Source: JBARRO01 sp049644265 (GTDB taxonomy: Bacteria > Bacteroidota > Ignavibacteria > UBA10030). Taken from it: a stretch of DNA of 16,295 nt. The position numbers and the translations under genes were made by a program. Location of the stretch: contig JBARRO010000022.1 in NCBI GenBank assembly GCA_049644265.1, positions 1 to 16,295 on the forward strand, given 5' to 3'. The number at the start of each line of letters is the position of its first letter. Within the stretch, counting starts at the first letter, position 1. Below the pieces are notes generated by a model. It had not been told where the DNA came from and searched no databases. It was given only the letters and a program-made list of their open reading frames with translations. Shown one piece after another: positions 6,595-14,778 of the stretch.

Positions 6595-7752
6595 ATGAAA
6601 CGTACATACGACATTTTATTTTTGACCGCGTGCACTCTCTGGATGACGAGCTGCTTTGCCCAAACTGTGTCCGTGACTGTGCGGGTGACTGTTCCGAAAT
6701 CAACACCCGACACGGCCAGAATCTTCATCGCTGGCAATGACCCCTCCCTTGGGGATTGGAACCCCGGTGGCGTCGAGCTACAAAAAGAAAGTGATTCAGT
6801 GTGGGCGCGCTCGTTCGAAGTTCCGCGGGGGTTCAGTCTGGAATTCAAGATCACGCGCGGGAACTGGAACACCCAGGCTATTTTCAATGACGGAACCATT
6901 CCGCCCAACATCGGGCTACTGGCGATTCGAGATACAAGCGTCCTCGTTCGTCCGAAAACATGGAGCGATTTTGGCATGGCCCCTGGAGGGAGAATCGTGG
7001 GAACCGTTGAGTACGTGCGAGGGTTAAAGGGCGAAGGCCTTCAGTATGACCGCGACCTGATTGTATGGCTCCCACCATCCTACAAAAAAGGACTGAACAA
7101 GCGCTATCCCGTTTTGTACATGCATGACGGCCAGAATGTGTTCGATCCGTCCACGTCCTTCATTGGCTACGATTGGCATGTCGATGACGTGGCCGACAGC
7201 CTGATTCGGGCCGGAGTGCTGAATGAAATTATTGTCGTGGGCATTTACAATAGTCCGGATCGTATTCCTGAATATTCGGACACGGATCTCGGCAGGAGAT
7301 ACGCGGAATTTGTCGTCGGCAAAGTCAAGCCCTTGATCGATTCAACCTATCGCACGCTGCCCGATCGCGAACATACTGTGGTTATGGGATCCTCGATGGG
7401 CGGACTGATTTCCTTTCTGTTTGTCTGGTGGTATCCGGACGTCTTCTCGAAGGCCGGTTGCCTTTCGAGCGCGTTCCTGCGCGATCGAACGAGGATCCTC
7501 GACGCCGTTGAGAATGACCCCGGACCACGTAGGTCCATCCATGTATATATGGATTGCGGAGGCAATGGGCTTGAAGTAAGCCTGAAACCGGGCATGGATG
7601 AGATGTCGGGCCTGCTCGAAAAGAAAGGGTACGTCAGAGGGGTGGATTTTGAAACCTTTTTTGACGAAAAAGCAGATCATAGCGAACGTTCCTGGGCTGG
7701 TCGTGTTTGGCGCCCGCTCATGTTCATGTTCGGAAAATCAGAGGTCAGGTAA
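6595..7752 (+). CDS. Exported CBM20-like domain plus putative esterase (Fes/esterase D-like fold)
   Basis: A 385-residue exported protein. Residues 1-22 look like a signal peptide, with cleavage before QTVSV at about 22-23. Cys20 in WMTSC might instead be a lipid attachment site, but that lipobox is weak. Residues about 25-118 resemble a CBM20/starch-binding-type beta domain (IFIAGNDPSLGDWNPGG, then a charged WARSFEVP strand). Residues about 134-380 are an alpha/beta hydrolase of the putative esterase family (PF00756 type): YPVLYMHDGQNVFD, nucleophile Ser267 in GSSMGG, likely acid Asp320 in YMDCGG and His362 in ADHSE. This family includes carbohydrate, siderophore and S-formylglutathione esterases, so the substrate is unknown. 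There is no clear Shine-Dalgarno before ATG 6595; TTG 6586 is an in-frame alternative. It follows gdh by 38 nt without a visible terminator and may be in the same transcript. Confidence 0.85.
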   Translation: MKRTYDILFLTACTLWMTSCFAQTVSVTVRVTVPKSTPDTARIFIAGNDPSLGDWNPGGVELQKESDSVWARSFEVPRGFSLEFKITRGNWNTQAIFNDGTIPPNIGLLAIRDTSVLVRPKTWSDFGMAPGGRIVGTVEYVRGLKGEGLQYDRDLIVWLPPSYKKGLNKRYPVLYMHDGQNVFDPSTSFIGYDWHVDDVADSLIRAGVLNEIIVVGIYNSPDRIPEYSDTDLGRRYAEFVVGKVKPLIDSTYRTLPDREHTVVMGSSMGGLISFLFVWWYPDVFSKAGCLSSAFLRDRTRILDAVENDPGPRRSIHVYMDCGGNGLEVSLKPGMDEMSGLLEKKGYVRGVDFETFFDEKADHSERSWAGRVWRPLMFMFGKSEVR

Positions 7753-7785
7753 GACTCACCACACAAAACTCAAAACTCATCCCCC

Positions 7786-8016
7786 ATGCCCCTCATCAAA
7801 GACCGAACCTGCTCACTGTGTGGCAAGAAATACTTCTGGAAGATTGAACGCCCGGGAGATGGATACTGGGATCGCTGGAGAAACGACGACGGCGAGACCC
7901 TTGCGAACTGGTTTATCACGAACAATTTTTGCTGGGACCATGCGTTCGAGCGGATGCCTGAGCGGTTCCGCAAAATCATCAAGACCGTTCGGTACGAGGA
8001 AAAGGAATCCGGCTGA
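7786..8016 (+). CDS. Small putative zinc-binding protein (76 aa), hypothetical
   Basis: I do not recognise the family. The protein has Cys9-x2-Cys12 and, after 36 residues, Cys49-x2-His52, a pattern that could coordinate zinc in a treble-clef-like fold. It is rich in Trp and charged residues (GDGYWDRWRNDD) and ends in a basic helix-like stretch (about 55-70). It lies 33 nt after the esterase gene and ahead of the promoter of the peptidase gene. No signal peptide is visible, so it should be cytoplasmic. There is no good ribosome-binding site before ATG 7786. A longer open frame across the same bases (7598-8077) has no recognisable features and overlaps the esterase, so this frame is preferred. 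Confidence 0.65.
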   Translation: MPLIKDRTCSLCGKKYFWKIERPGDGYWDRWRNDDGETLANWFITNNFCWDHAFERMPERFRKIIKTVRYEEKESG

Positions 8017-8046
8017 CGTTGATCGGGCCCGGCTTTGCGGTCCGCA

Positions 8047-8075
8047 TTGTGGCTCCTCCGATTTTGCCCTATATT
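8047..8075 (+). promoter_or_regulatory. Sigma70-like promoter for the peptidase-decarboxylase-fumarase unit
   Basis: TTGTGG (8047-8052) and TATATT (8070-8075) are separated by 17 nt. Initiation would fall near 8082, leaving a leader of about 30 nt before ATG 8114. An A/T-rich patch follows. The -10 matches the consensus at 5 of 6 positions. If the organism uses a Bacteroidia-type sigma factor, this reading would need revision. Confidence 0.5.
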
Positions 8076-8113
8076 AATCTCTCTACCAATTTAACTCAGA
8101 ACAGGGTGCAAAA

Positions 8114-10138
8114 ATGAAAAAAGCGATGCTGCTGCTTCTTCTGGCATTTGGTTCCTTTGCGGTGTTTGGGCAGGAGAAGAAACCGATTACGTTTGACGAC
8201 CTGATCGGCATGGGAAGAGTCTCCGATCCGCAGGTCTCTCCGGACGGGAAATGGGTTGCCCTTTCTGCGTCGTACGCGAACAAAGCAGAAAATAAATCCA
8301 ATACAAATATTTATCTGGTACCAGTGAAGGGGGGAGAGTTGAGGCAGCTGACATCGGCCAAGGGATCTAATATGAACCCGCAGTGGATGCCGGACGGGAA
8401 AACAATCGCATTTGTGTCCACGCGCGACGGAGAGGCGCAGATCTGGTCCATCCCGGTCGATGGCGGCGAAGCCAGGAAGCTTTCGCACATCGCAACAGAA
8501 GTTTCGGGACTCATTGTTTCGCCGGACGGAAAGTGGTTTGCTTTCAGTTCGGATGTTTACCCGGATTGTATGGATGAAGACTGCAATCAAAAGCGGCTCG
8601 AGGCGGCTGAGAAGAGCAAAGTGAAAGCAAAGATTTTCGAACGGCTACCCTACAGAGTCTGGAACGCGTGGAAAGACGGAAAGAGGAGTCATTTGTTTGT
8701 GATGCCCTCAGACGGCGGGAATGCCAGAGACTTGACTCCCGGCGAGTATGACACTCCTCCGATCGACCTTGGTGGAAATTGGGACTATCAGTTTTCTCCC
8801 GACAGCAAAGAAGTGGCGTTGACGAGAAATGCTGATCCGATGGTTGCAATCAGCACGAACAATGACATCTTTGTCGTGCCGGTTACCGGGGGACCGCTGA
8901 AAAAGATCACTGAGAATCCCGCGAACGACAGCCAGCCGTTGTACTCTCCGGATGGCAAATACATTGCCTACCGTGCGATGAAGCGTCCGGGCTTTGAGGC
9001 AGACGAGCGAAATCTGATTCTCTGTGAACGGACAACAGGAAAGCTCTCGAACCTCACTGAGAGCTTTGATTACAGTGTCAACGACGTTGTCTGGTCTCCC
9101 GATTCGCGTGCGCTGTATTTCAATGCTGATGACAAGGGAAACGAATCGATCTTCAAGGTAACGGTCGGAACAAAAAAGGTCGAAACCATTATTGACAAAG
9201 GATACAATCACTCGCTCCAGCTCACGCCCGATGGCAAGACTCTGGTGTTTCTAAAAGAATCCATCGACCGGCCGGCGGAAGTCTACAGGATGGACAGTGA
9301 CGGCGACAATGTGAATGCCCTGACGAGTGTGAACGCAGCCCGTCTTTCGCAACTCGATGTAAGTCCGAAGGAGGATTTTTGGTTTGATGGTTCGGGGGGA
9401 ACAAAGGTGCACGGTTTCCTGGTGAAACCCCCGGCATTCACTGCTGGCAAAAAATATCCCATGATTTATCTCATCCACGGTGGACCGCAGGGGCAGTGGG
9501 GTGACAACATCACGTATCGTTGGAATGCGCAAATGTTTGCCTCACGAGGGTACGTCGTCGTGATGGTGAACCCGCGAGGAAGCACGGGCTATGGCCAGAA
9601 ATTCACGGACGAGATTTCGGGGGATTGGGGAGGAAAGGTGTACGACGACCTCATGAAGGGCGTCGATTATGTCCTGAAGACCTATGGTTACATCGACAAC
9701 AATCGGGTTTCCGCTGCGGGAGCTTCATACGGCGGTTACATGATCGACTGGATCGAGGGGCACACCGACCGCTTCAAATGTCTGGTCAGTCACGACGGCG
9801 TCTACAACCCTCTGAGTATGTATGGAACGACCGAGGAGCTTTGGTTTGTTGAATGGGAATACGGCGGCACTCCTTATAAGAATCCCGAGCTCTACAATAA
9901 GTGGTCACCGATGATGTCGGCGGACAAATTCAAGACTCCGATGCTGATCATTCATAGCCAGCAGGATTTCCGTGTCGATGTCAGTGAGGGCATCCAGCTG
10001 TTTACCGCTCTGCAACGACAGGGGGTGAAGTCGAAGATGCTCTATTTCCCCGACGAGGGACACTGGGTTATGAAGCCGCTCAATTCGGAGCTGTGGTACA
10101 AGACCGTGCTTGATTGGATTGACGAGAATACGAAATGA
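8114..10138 (+). CDS. Secreted S9 family peptidase (dipeptidyl-peptidase 5-like)
   Basis: A serine peptidase of the prolyl-oligopeptidase clan that trims peptides outside the cytoplasm. The 674-residue length is close to Porphyromonas gingivalis DPP5 (about 684). The signal peptide is clear: MKKA, a Leu-rich core, then cleavage around residues 19-20 before QEKK. Residues about 25-420 form a beta-propeller with repeated PD40-type motifs (SPDGKW, MPDGKT, SPDGKY, SPDSRA, TPDGKT). Residues about 430-674 are the alpha/beta hydrolase: IHGGPQGQWG (oxyanion side), nucleophile Ser538 in GASYGGYM, Asp618 in HSQQDFRV and His650 in DEGHWV. All three catalytic residues are present. ATG 8114 has a weak AGGGTG ahead. 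It lies 43 nt before the decarboxylase gene with no terminator between. DPP5-type specificity is inferred from architecture; another S9C acyl-aminoacyl or dipeptidyl peptidase is possible. Confidence 0.92.
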   Translation: MKKAMLLLLLAFGSFAVFGQEKKPITFDDLIGMGRVSDPQVSPDGKWVALSASYANKAENKSNTNIYLVPVKGGELRQLTSAKGSNMNPQWMPDGKTIAFVSTRDGEAQIWSIPVDGGEARKLSHIATEVSGLIVSPDGKWFAFSSDVYPDCMDEDCNQKRLEAAEKSKVKAKIFERLPYRVWNAWKDGKRSHLFVMPSDGGNARDLTPGEYDTPPIDLGGNWDYQFSPDSKEVALTRNADPMVAISTNNDIFVVPVTGGPLKKITENPANDSQPLYSPDGKYIAYRAMKRPGFEADERNLILCERTTGKLSNLTESFDYSVNDVVWSPDSRALYFNADDKGNESIFKVTVGTKKVETIIDKGYNHSLQLTPDGKTLVFLKESIDRPAEVYRMDSDGDNVNALTSVNAARLSQLDVSPKEDFWFDGSGGTKVHGFLVKPPAFTAGKKYPMIYLIHGGPQGQWGDNITYRWNAQMFASRGYVVVMVNPRGSTGYGQKFTDEISGDWGGKVYDDLMKGVDYVLKTYGYIDNNRVSAAGASYGGYMIDWIEGHTDRFKCLVSHDGVYNPLSMYGTTEELWFVEWEYGGTPYKNPELYNKWSPMMSADKFKTPMLIIHSQQDFRVDVSEGIQLFTALQRQGVKSKMLYFPDEGHWVMKPLNSELWYKTVLDWIDENTK

Positions 10139-10181
10139 GGGTGTGAAGCAGAATACAGAATTCAGAAGTAGGCAAAGGCTG

Positions 10182-11714
10182 ATGAAGAAGAAGCGAGCTC
10201 GCAATTCACCACTTGAGATCGATCCAAAGGAGTTTAAGAAACTCGGCTATGCCATCGTTGACGAGATCGCCGAATTCCTGTCATCTCTCCCGGAGAAACC
10301 GGTGAGTCCGGACAAATCGCCGCGCCAGGTGAGGAAAGCTCTCGGTACACAGGGACTTCCCAGGAAAGGAACCCCGCCAGGAAAGCTTCTCAAAGAAACG
10401 GCAGATCTGCTTTTTGAGAATTCGCTGTTCAATGGACATCCCCGTTTCTGGGGATACATCAGCTCCTCGGCGGCGCCGATCGGTGCGTTGGGAGACTTGC
10501 TTGCCTCCTCGGTAAATCCCAATGTCGGTTCCTTCCAATTGTCACCCGTGGCAACTGAGATCGAATCGCAAACCATCCGATGGATCGCAGAATTGATTGG
10601 ATACCCATCGAGCTGCGGAGGAATTCTGGTGAGTGGCGGTAACATGGCAAACTTTGTCTGCTTTGTTGCTGCACGGAAGGCAATGCTCAGGTGGAATGTC
10701 CGGGAAGCCGGCGTTGCCGCCCCGAAGCGCACCCGGTTTCGTGTCTACACTTCGAGCGAAACTCATACCTGGATTCAGAAAGCGGCCGACCTTTTCGGAC
10801 TCGGTACAGACAGCATTCGTTGGATTCCCACGGACAAAAACCTGAGGATGGATCCGCGTGCCTTGCGGGAACAAATACGCAAGGATGTCTCGAACGGAGA
10901 ACAGCCGCTGATGGTTGTGGGAACAGCGGGGTCGGTCGGCACAGGTGCAATAGACCCGTTGCCTGAACTTGCAAAAATCTGTAAAGAGCATAAGCTCTGG
11001 TTCCATGTCGACGGAGCTTACGGCGCTCTTGCGGCGGTGCTGCCCGACCATCCACGGGATCTCGACGGTTTGTCTCAAGCCGATTCGGTGGCCGTCGATC
11101 CGCACAAATGGCTCTATGCTCCAATGGAAGCTGGCTGCGCTCTTGTGCGAGAACCACAGATGCTTCTCGACGCATTTAGCTATCATCCCCCTTACTATAC
11201 CTTCGGCGGAGATGGTGAAGAGTTGCCCACGAACTACTACGAGCGCGGTCCGCAAAACTCACGCGGGTTTCGTGCCCTGAAGGTTTGGCTTGGGTTGCGG
11301 CAAGTGGGACGCGACGGTTATGAGTCTATGATCGCGGAAGACGTTCGCCTCGCGAGGATCCTGTATCAAAACGTTCGAAAATACGACGAGCTTGAGGCAT
11401 TGACAAACGGCCTCAGCATTACGACATTCCGTTTTGTCCCAGGCGACCTGCGGGGGAAGGAAGACGCGGAATCGTATCTCAACCAGCTCAATACGGAACT
11501 ACTCGCGCGTCTGCAGGCGAGCGGGGAGGCATTTTGCTCGAGTACGTTGATTGCAGGAAAATTCGTTCTTCGAGTTTGTATTGTGAATTTCAGGACGACG
11601 GTGGACGATGTCGAATCATTTCCCTCCATCGTTCTTCGTATCGGGAGGCAAACAGACCGCATTTTACGCTCTTCCTCTAAGAAAACTGTGTCAACAAAGA
11701 AACATCAACGGTGA
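10182..11714 (+). CDS. Group II PLP-dependent amino acid decarboxylase (aromatic-L-amino-acid decarboxylase-like)
   Basis: Decarboxylates an amino acid to its amine using pyridoxal phosphate, in the cytoplasm. The 510-residue product shows the whole family layout: an N-terminal GYAIVDEIAEFL segment, NGHPRFWGYISSSAAP (substrate side), NVGSFQLSPVATEIE, GGILVSGGNMAN, a ring-stacking His195 in SSETHTW, Asp277 in HVDGAYGA for the PLP pyridine N, and the Schiff-base Lys309 in DPHKWLYAP. The loop with PPYYTF retains a Tyr, which fits a decarboxylase rather than an aldehyde synthase. Aromatic amino acids, glutamate, aspartate (PanP-like) or diaminobutyrate are all possible substrates; the AADC branch looks closest. 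Its C-terminal tail is Ser/Lys-rich and probably unstructured. ATG 10182 has AAAGG upstream; the frame is open to 10110 but that overlaps the peptidase. It sits between the peptidase and fumarase genes, 18 nt before the latter, which implies co-transcription. Confidence 0.9.
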   Translation: MKKKRARNSPLEIDPKEFKKLGYAIVDEIAEFLSSLPEKPVSPDKSPRQVRKALGTQGLPRKGTPPGKLLKETADLLFENSLFNGHPRFWGYISSSAAPIGALGDLLASSVNPNVGSFQLSPVATEIESQTIRWIAELIGYPSSCGGILVSGGNMANFVCFVAARKAMLRWNVREAGVAAPKRTRFRVYTSSETHTWIQKAADLFGLGTDSIRWIPTDKNLRMDPRALREQIRKDVSNGEQPLMVVGTAGSVGTGAIDPLPELAKICKEHKLWFHVDGAYGALAAVLPDHPRDLDGLSQADSVAVDPHKWLYAPMEAGCALVREPQMLLDAFSYHPPYYTFGGDGEELPTNYYERGPQNSRGFRALKVWLGLRQVGRDGYESMIAEDVRLARILYQNVRKYDELEALTNGLSITTFRFVPGDLRGKEDAESYLNQLNTELLARLQASGEAFCSSTLIAGKFVLRVCIVNFRTTVDDVESFPSIVLRIGRQTDRILRSSSKKTVSTKKHQR

Positions 11715-11732
11715 AACGCTCTCGGAGATCTC

Positions 11733-13256
11733 ATGAAAACCTTCAAACAAAGCATTCTCAACCTTATTGTCGAAACATCCACCAATCTCCCTCCCGATGT
11801 TCGTCGTGCGCTTGCCCGGGCGAAGGAGGAAGAAGATGCATCCACACAGTCGGGTCTTGCGCTCCAGACCATTGCGATCAACGTCGACATGGCATGTGAA
11901 CACAGCGGGCCTATCTGTCAGGATACAGGGATGCTGACATTTGAGATTCTTACGCCCGTCGGCGCCAATCAAATCGCTATGAAGAAGGAAATACGGGAAG
12001 CGATTGTCGAGGCAACAAAGCTTGGGAAGCTTCGCCCCAACTCGGTCGACTCCATCACGGGCAAGAACAGCGGGGACAATCTCGGTCCCGGCACGCCCGT
12101 CATTCACTTCGAGCAGCATGAAAGCGACGACATCGAAGTGCGACTGGTGCTCAAGGGGGGAGGATGCGAGAATAAGAATATTCAGTATTCACTTCCTTCC
12201 GAGCTGTCGAACCTCGGCCGTGCGGACAGGAACCTGGATGGCGTTCGGAAATGCATCATGCACGCCGTTTGGCAGGCGCAGGGTCAGGGATGCAGCATCG
12301 GAGCCCTGGGTGTCGCCATCGGAGGAGACCGCGCCTCCGGGTACGCGCTCGCGAAGCAGCAACTCTTCCGGTCGCTGGATGATGTCAACCCGGATGCGAA
12401 GCTGGCAAAACTGGAGAGTCAAATCATGGCGGACGCCAACAAGCTCGGGATCGGAACCATGGGATTTGGCGGCAGAGTTTCCCTCATTGGGTGCAAGATT
12501 GGTGCCTTCAATCGGCTTCCGGCGTGCTTCTTCGTTTCGGTTGCGTACGATTGCTGGGCGTTTCGACGCCTTGGCGTTGTTTTGGATTCAAGAACCGGAG
12601 AAATCAAACGATGGCTCTACAAAGACGATTCTCCGGTCATGCGTCTTGCAAAGGAGGATTCCCTTCCTGTCACCGGGCGTGAGGTTCATCTTGCAACCCC
12701 TCTTTCAGAAGAGCAGGTTCGCAGCCTGAAGGTAGGAGATGTCGTGTTGTTGAGCGGGATGCTCCATATGGGGCGCGACGTTCTTCATCATCACCTGATG
12801 TCCCACGACTCGCCAGTCAACCTCGGAGGAGCTGCTTTGTACCATTGCGGACCGGTTGCGCTCAAACAGAATGGGAAATGGACTATGAACGCGGCAGGGC
12901 CGACCACCAGCATTCGCGAAGAACCCTACCAGGCCGACATCATTAAGAAATTCGGTCTGAGGGCGATCATCGGGAAGGGGGGCATGGGCGCCAAAACTCT
13001 CGCCGCGTTGAAAGACTGTGGCGCGGTGTATCTGAATGCCATCGGTGGTGCTGCACAGTACTATTCAAAGTGCATCGTCGAGGTAGAGGGCGTTGATTTC
13101 ATCGAGTTTGGCATCCCGGAAGCAATGTGGCATGTGCGCGTGAAGGATTTCCCGGCGATCGTTACTATGGATTCGAAGGGAAACAGTCTGCACGCGGAAG
13201 TCGAAAAAGCTTCAGCGTCCGAGCTGGCAAAATTCCGCGAACCAGTGGTTGCCTGA
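11733..13256 (+). CDS. fumA: Fumarate hydratase class I (iron-sulfur type), fused alpha-beta chain
   Basis: Hydrates fumarate to L-malate in the TCA cycle, using a [4Fe-4S] cluster. Likely cluster cysteines are Cys62 in ICQDTG, Cys145 in KGGGCENKN and Cys187 in QGCSIGALG. The N-terminal about 290 residues correspond to the alpha subunit of two-subunit class I enzymes. The C-terminal about 310-507 corresponds to the beta subunit, with ATPLSEEQVRSLKVGDVV, SGMLHMGRD, GKGGMG and YLNAIGGAAQYY. At 507 residues it is shorter than E. coli FumA (about 548), and the cysteine spacings (83 and 42) are tighter, so it is a compact fused form. GGAG lies 5 nt upstream of ATG 11733. A terminator follows, ending the peptidase-decarboxylase-fumarase unit. 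The aspartase gene next door makes fumarate, its substrate. L(+)-tartrate dehydratase is the main alternative in this superfamily. Confidence 0.93.
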   Translation: MKTFKQSILNLIVETSTNLPPDVRRALARAKEEEDASTQSGLALQTIAINVDMACEHSGPICQDTGMLTFEILTPVGANQIAMKKEIREAIVEATKLGKLRPNSVDSITGKNSGDNLGPGTPVIHFEQHESDDIEVRLVLKGGGCENKNIQYSLPSELSNLGRADRNLDGVRKCIMHAVWQAQGQGCSIGALGVAIGGDRASGYALAKQQLFRSLDDVNPDAKLAKLESQIMADANKLGIGTMGFGGRVSLIGCKIGAFNRLPACFFVSVAYDCWAFRRLGVVLDSRTGEIKRWLYKDDSPVMRLAKEDSLPVTGREVHLATPLSEEQVRSLKVGDVVLLSGMLHMGRDVLHHHLMSHDSPVNLGGAALYHCGPVALKQNGKWTMNAAGPTTSIREEPYQADIIKKFGLRAIIGKGGMGAKTLAALKDCGAVYLNAIGGAAQYYSKCIVEVEGVDFIEFGIPEAMWHVRVKDFPAIVTMDSKGNSLHAEVEKASASELAKFREPVVA

Positions 13257-13267
13257 CCAACACTACG

Positions 13268-13307
13268 CCGGGGGAGGGGCCTAGTCCTGCCCCCGGTTCT
13301 TCTTGTC
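13268..13307 (+). terminator. Likely rho-independent terminator after fumarase
   Basis: CCGGGGG (13268-13274) pairs with CCCCCGG (13290-13296) around a 15-nt loop, followed by a pyrimidine- and T-rich tail (TTCTTCTTGT). The T run is interrupted, so efficiency is uncertain. It lies 11 nt after the fumarase stop and separates it from the aspartase unit. Confidence 0.65.
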
Positions 13308-13313
13308 CCTTCA

Positions 13314-13379
13314 TTGATTTTCAGCCGCCCAGTTGGTAGCTTGTCACACCAATCCTCTCTTACCAACTTTGTGAGGTGA
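13314..13379 (+). promoter_or_regulatory. Leader of the aspartase gene: weak promoter candidate, inverted repeat and strong ribosome-binding site
   Basis: TTGATT (13314-13319) with TAGCTT 17 nt further (13337-13342) is a weak promoter candidate. AGTTGGTA (13331-13338) is an exact inverted repeat of TACCAACT (13361-13368), with a 22-nt spacer. GAGGTGA (13373-13379) is a strong Shine-Dalgarno 4 nt before ATG 13384. The right arm ends only 4 nt before the Shine-Dalgarno, so a regulator or RNA fold here could affect initiation. Confidence 0.4.
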
Positions 13380-13383
13380 AGCA

Positions 13384-14778
13384 ATGGCTACCCGCCTCGA
13401 GAAAGATTCCCTTGGTGAACGCAGAATTCCGACCGACGCCTACTATGGCGTGCAAACCCTCCGTGCCGTGGAAAATTTTCCCATCAGCGGATTGAAGCCA
13501 AAACCCGCATATATCGAGGCGACGGTTCATATCAAGCGGGCGGCGGCAGCTGTCAACAGCAAACTCGGACTGCTCGATTCAACAATGGCCCGGGCGATTC
13601 TGAAAGCAGCTGATGAAGTGCTTGCCGGCGGATTTCGTGAATGGTTTGTCGTCGATGTGTATCAGGCAGGGGCCGGAACATCGCACAACATGAACGTGAA
13701 CGAGGTCCTGGCGAACAGGGCCATCGAACTCCTCGGTGGAAAAAAGGGGGACTATTCAAAGGTCAGCCCCAACGACCACGTCAACATGTCGCAATCCACG
13801 AATGACGTCTGTCCGACAGCAATTCGGATTGCCGCCCTCGTAACAATCCCCCAACTGTTGGCTGCGTTGAATCTCCTCGAGAAAGAACTTTTCACGAAGG
13901 GGAGGAAATTTGACAGGGTTGTGAAGTCGGGAAGAACCCACTTGATGGACGCGGTGCCTGTGAGATTGGGACAGGAGTTTACTGCGTACGGAGTCAGCAT
14001 CCGGAGACACAGGGAATCCATCGCCAGGGCTTCGGAATCATCAAAAGAACTCGGAATCGGCGGAACCGCGACGGGTACAGGCCTCAACGCCCATCCGAAC
14101 TATCGCAAAATGATGGTCGCACAGTTGACGAAGCAATTGGGGATCAAATTCAAAATGGCGGAAGACTACTTCGAGTCAATGCAGAGTCTTCGACCGATCG
14201 TTGAACTTTCGCATGCTGTCCGGAACCTCGCTCAGGACTTGTCCCGCATATCCAACGATATCCGGCTTATGGGGTCGGGACCAAAGACCGGCCTGGCCGA
14301 GATCAACCTACCGCCCGTCCAGCCGGGTTCCTCGATCATGCCGGGGAAAGTGAATCCCTCCATGGCGGAGATGGTCAACCAGGTCTGTTTCCAGGTGATC
14401 GGCTGCGATACGACGATCCTGTGGGCTGCGCAGGCCGGCCAACTTGAGCTCAACGTCATGATGCCCGTCGTGGCCTTCAATCTACTGCACGAAATCGAAA
14501 TCCTCGGTAATGCTGTCGATGTTTATGTGCGAAAATGCATCGCGGGGATTACTCCCAATACCTCACGCTGCCAATTCTACGCCGAAAACAGTTCGAGCGT
14601 TGTGACAGTGCTAAACCCGCATATCGGGTATCTCGCAGCGGCAGAAATCGCGAAAGAATACATCTCGTCCGGCAAACCCATTCGCCAGCTGGTTCTCGAA
14701 AAAGGATTGTTGACCAACGAACAGCTCGACAGGATCTTCGACCTCCGTGGAATGACCGAGCCGGGAATTCGTCGATGA
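13384..14778 (+). CDS. aspA: Aspartate ammonia-lyase (aspartase)
   Basis: Converts L-aspartate to fumarate and ammonia in the cytoplasm. The 464-residue product belongs to the aspartase/fumarase class II superfamily and has the usual length. Visible are GTSHNMNVNE (about 98-107), NDHVNMSQSTNDVCPTA (130-146), SGRTHLMDAVPVRLGQEF (182-199), GIGGTATGTGLNAHP (224-238), the signature GSSIMPGKVNP with catalytic Ser317, and VNQVCFQVIG (331-340). NMSQSTND and VNQVCFQVIG are the aspartase rather than fumarase C wording, and a class I fumarase is already encoded just upstream. Its stop overlaps the start of the next gene by 4 nt. Product fumarate would go straight to the neighbouring fumarase, giving malate and released ammonia. 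Class II fumarase remains a small possibility. Confidence 0.9.
   Translation: MATRLEKDSLGERRIPTDAYYGVQTLRAVENFPISGLKPKPAYIEATVHIKRAAAAVNSKLGLLDSTMARAILKAADEVLAGGFREWFVVDVYQAGAGTSHNMNVNEVLANRAIELLGGKKGDYSKVSPNDHVNMSQSTNDVCPTAIRIAALVTIPQLLAALNLLEKELFTKGRKFDRVVKSGRTHLMDAVPVRLGQEFTAYGVSIRRHRESIARASESSKELGIGGTATGTGLNAHPNYRKMMVAQLTKQLGIKFKMAEDYFESMQSLRPIVELSHAVRNLAQDLSRISNDIRLMGSGPKTGLAEINLPPVQPGSSIMPGKVNPSMAEMVNQVCFQVIGCDTTILWAAQAGQLELNVMMPVVAFNLLHEIEILGNAVDVYVRKCIAGITPNTSRCQFYAENSSSVVTVLNPHIGYLAAAEIAKEYISSGKPIRQLVLEKGLLTNEQLDRIFDLRGMTEPGIRR

Noticed and set aside
7598..8077. Forward open frame of 159 codons overlapping the esterase and the small CxxC protein
   Set aside because: It overlaps two better-supported frames and its Arg/Ser/Pro-rich product resembles a shadow translation.
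13384..14778. Class II fumarase (FumC) for this gene
   Set aside because: NMSQSTND and VNQVCFQVIG are aspartase wording, and a class I fumarase is encoded next door.
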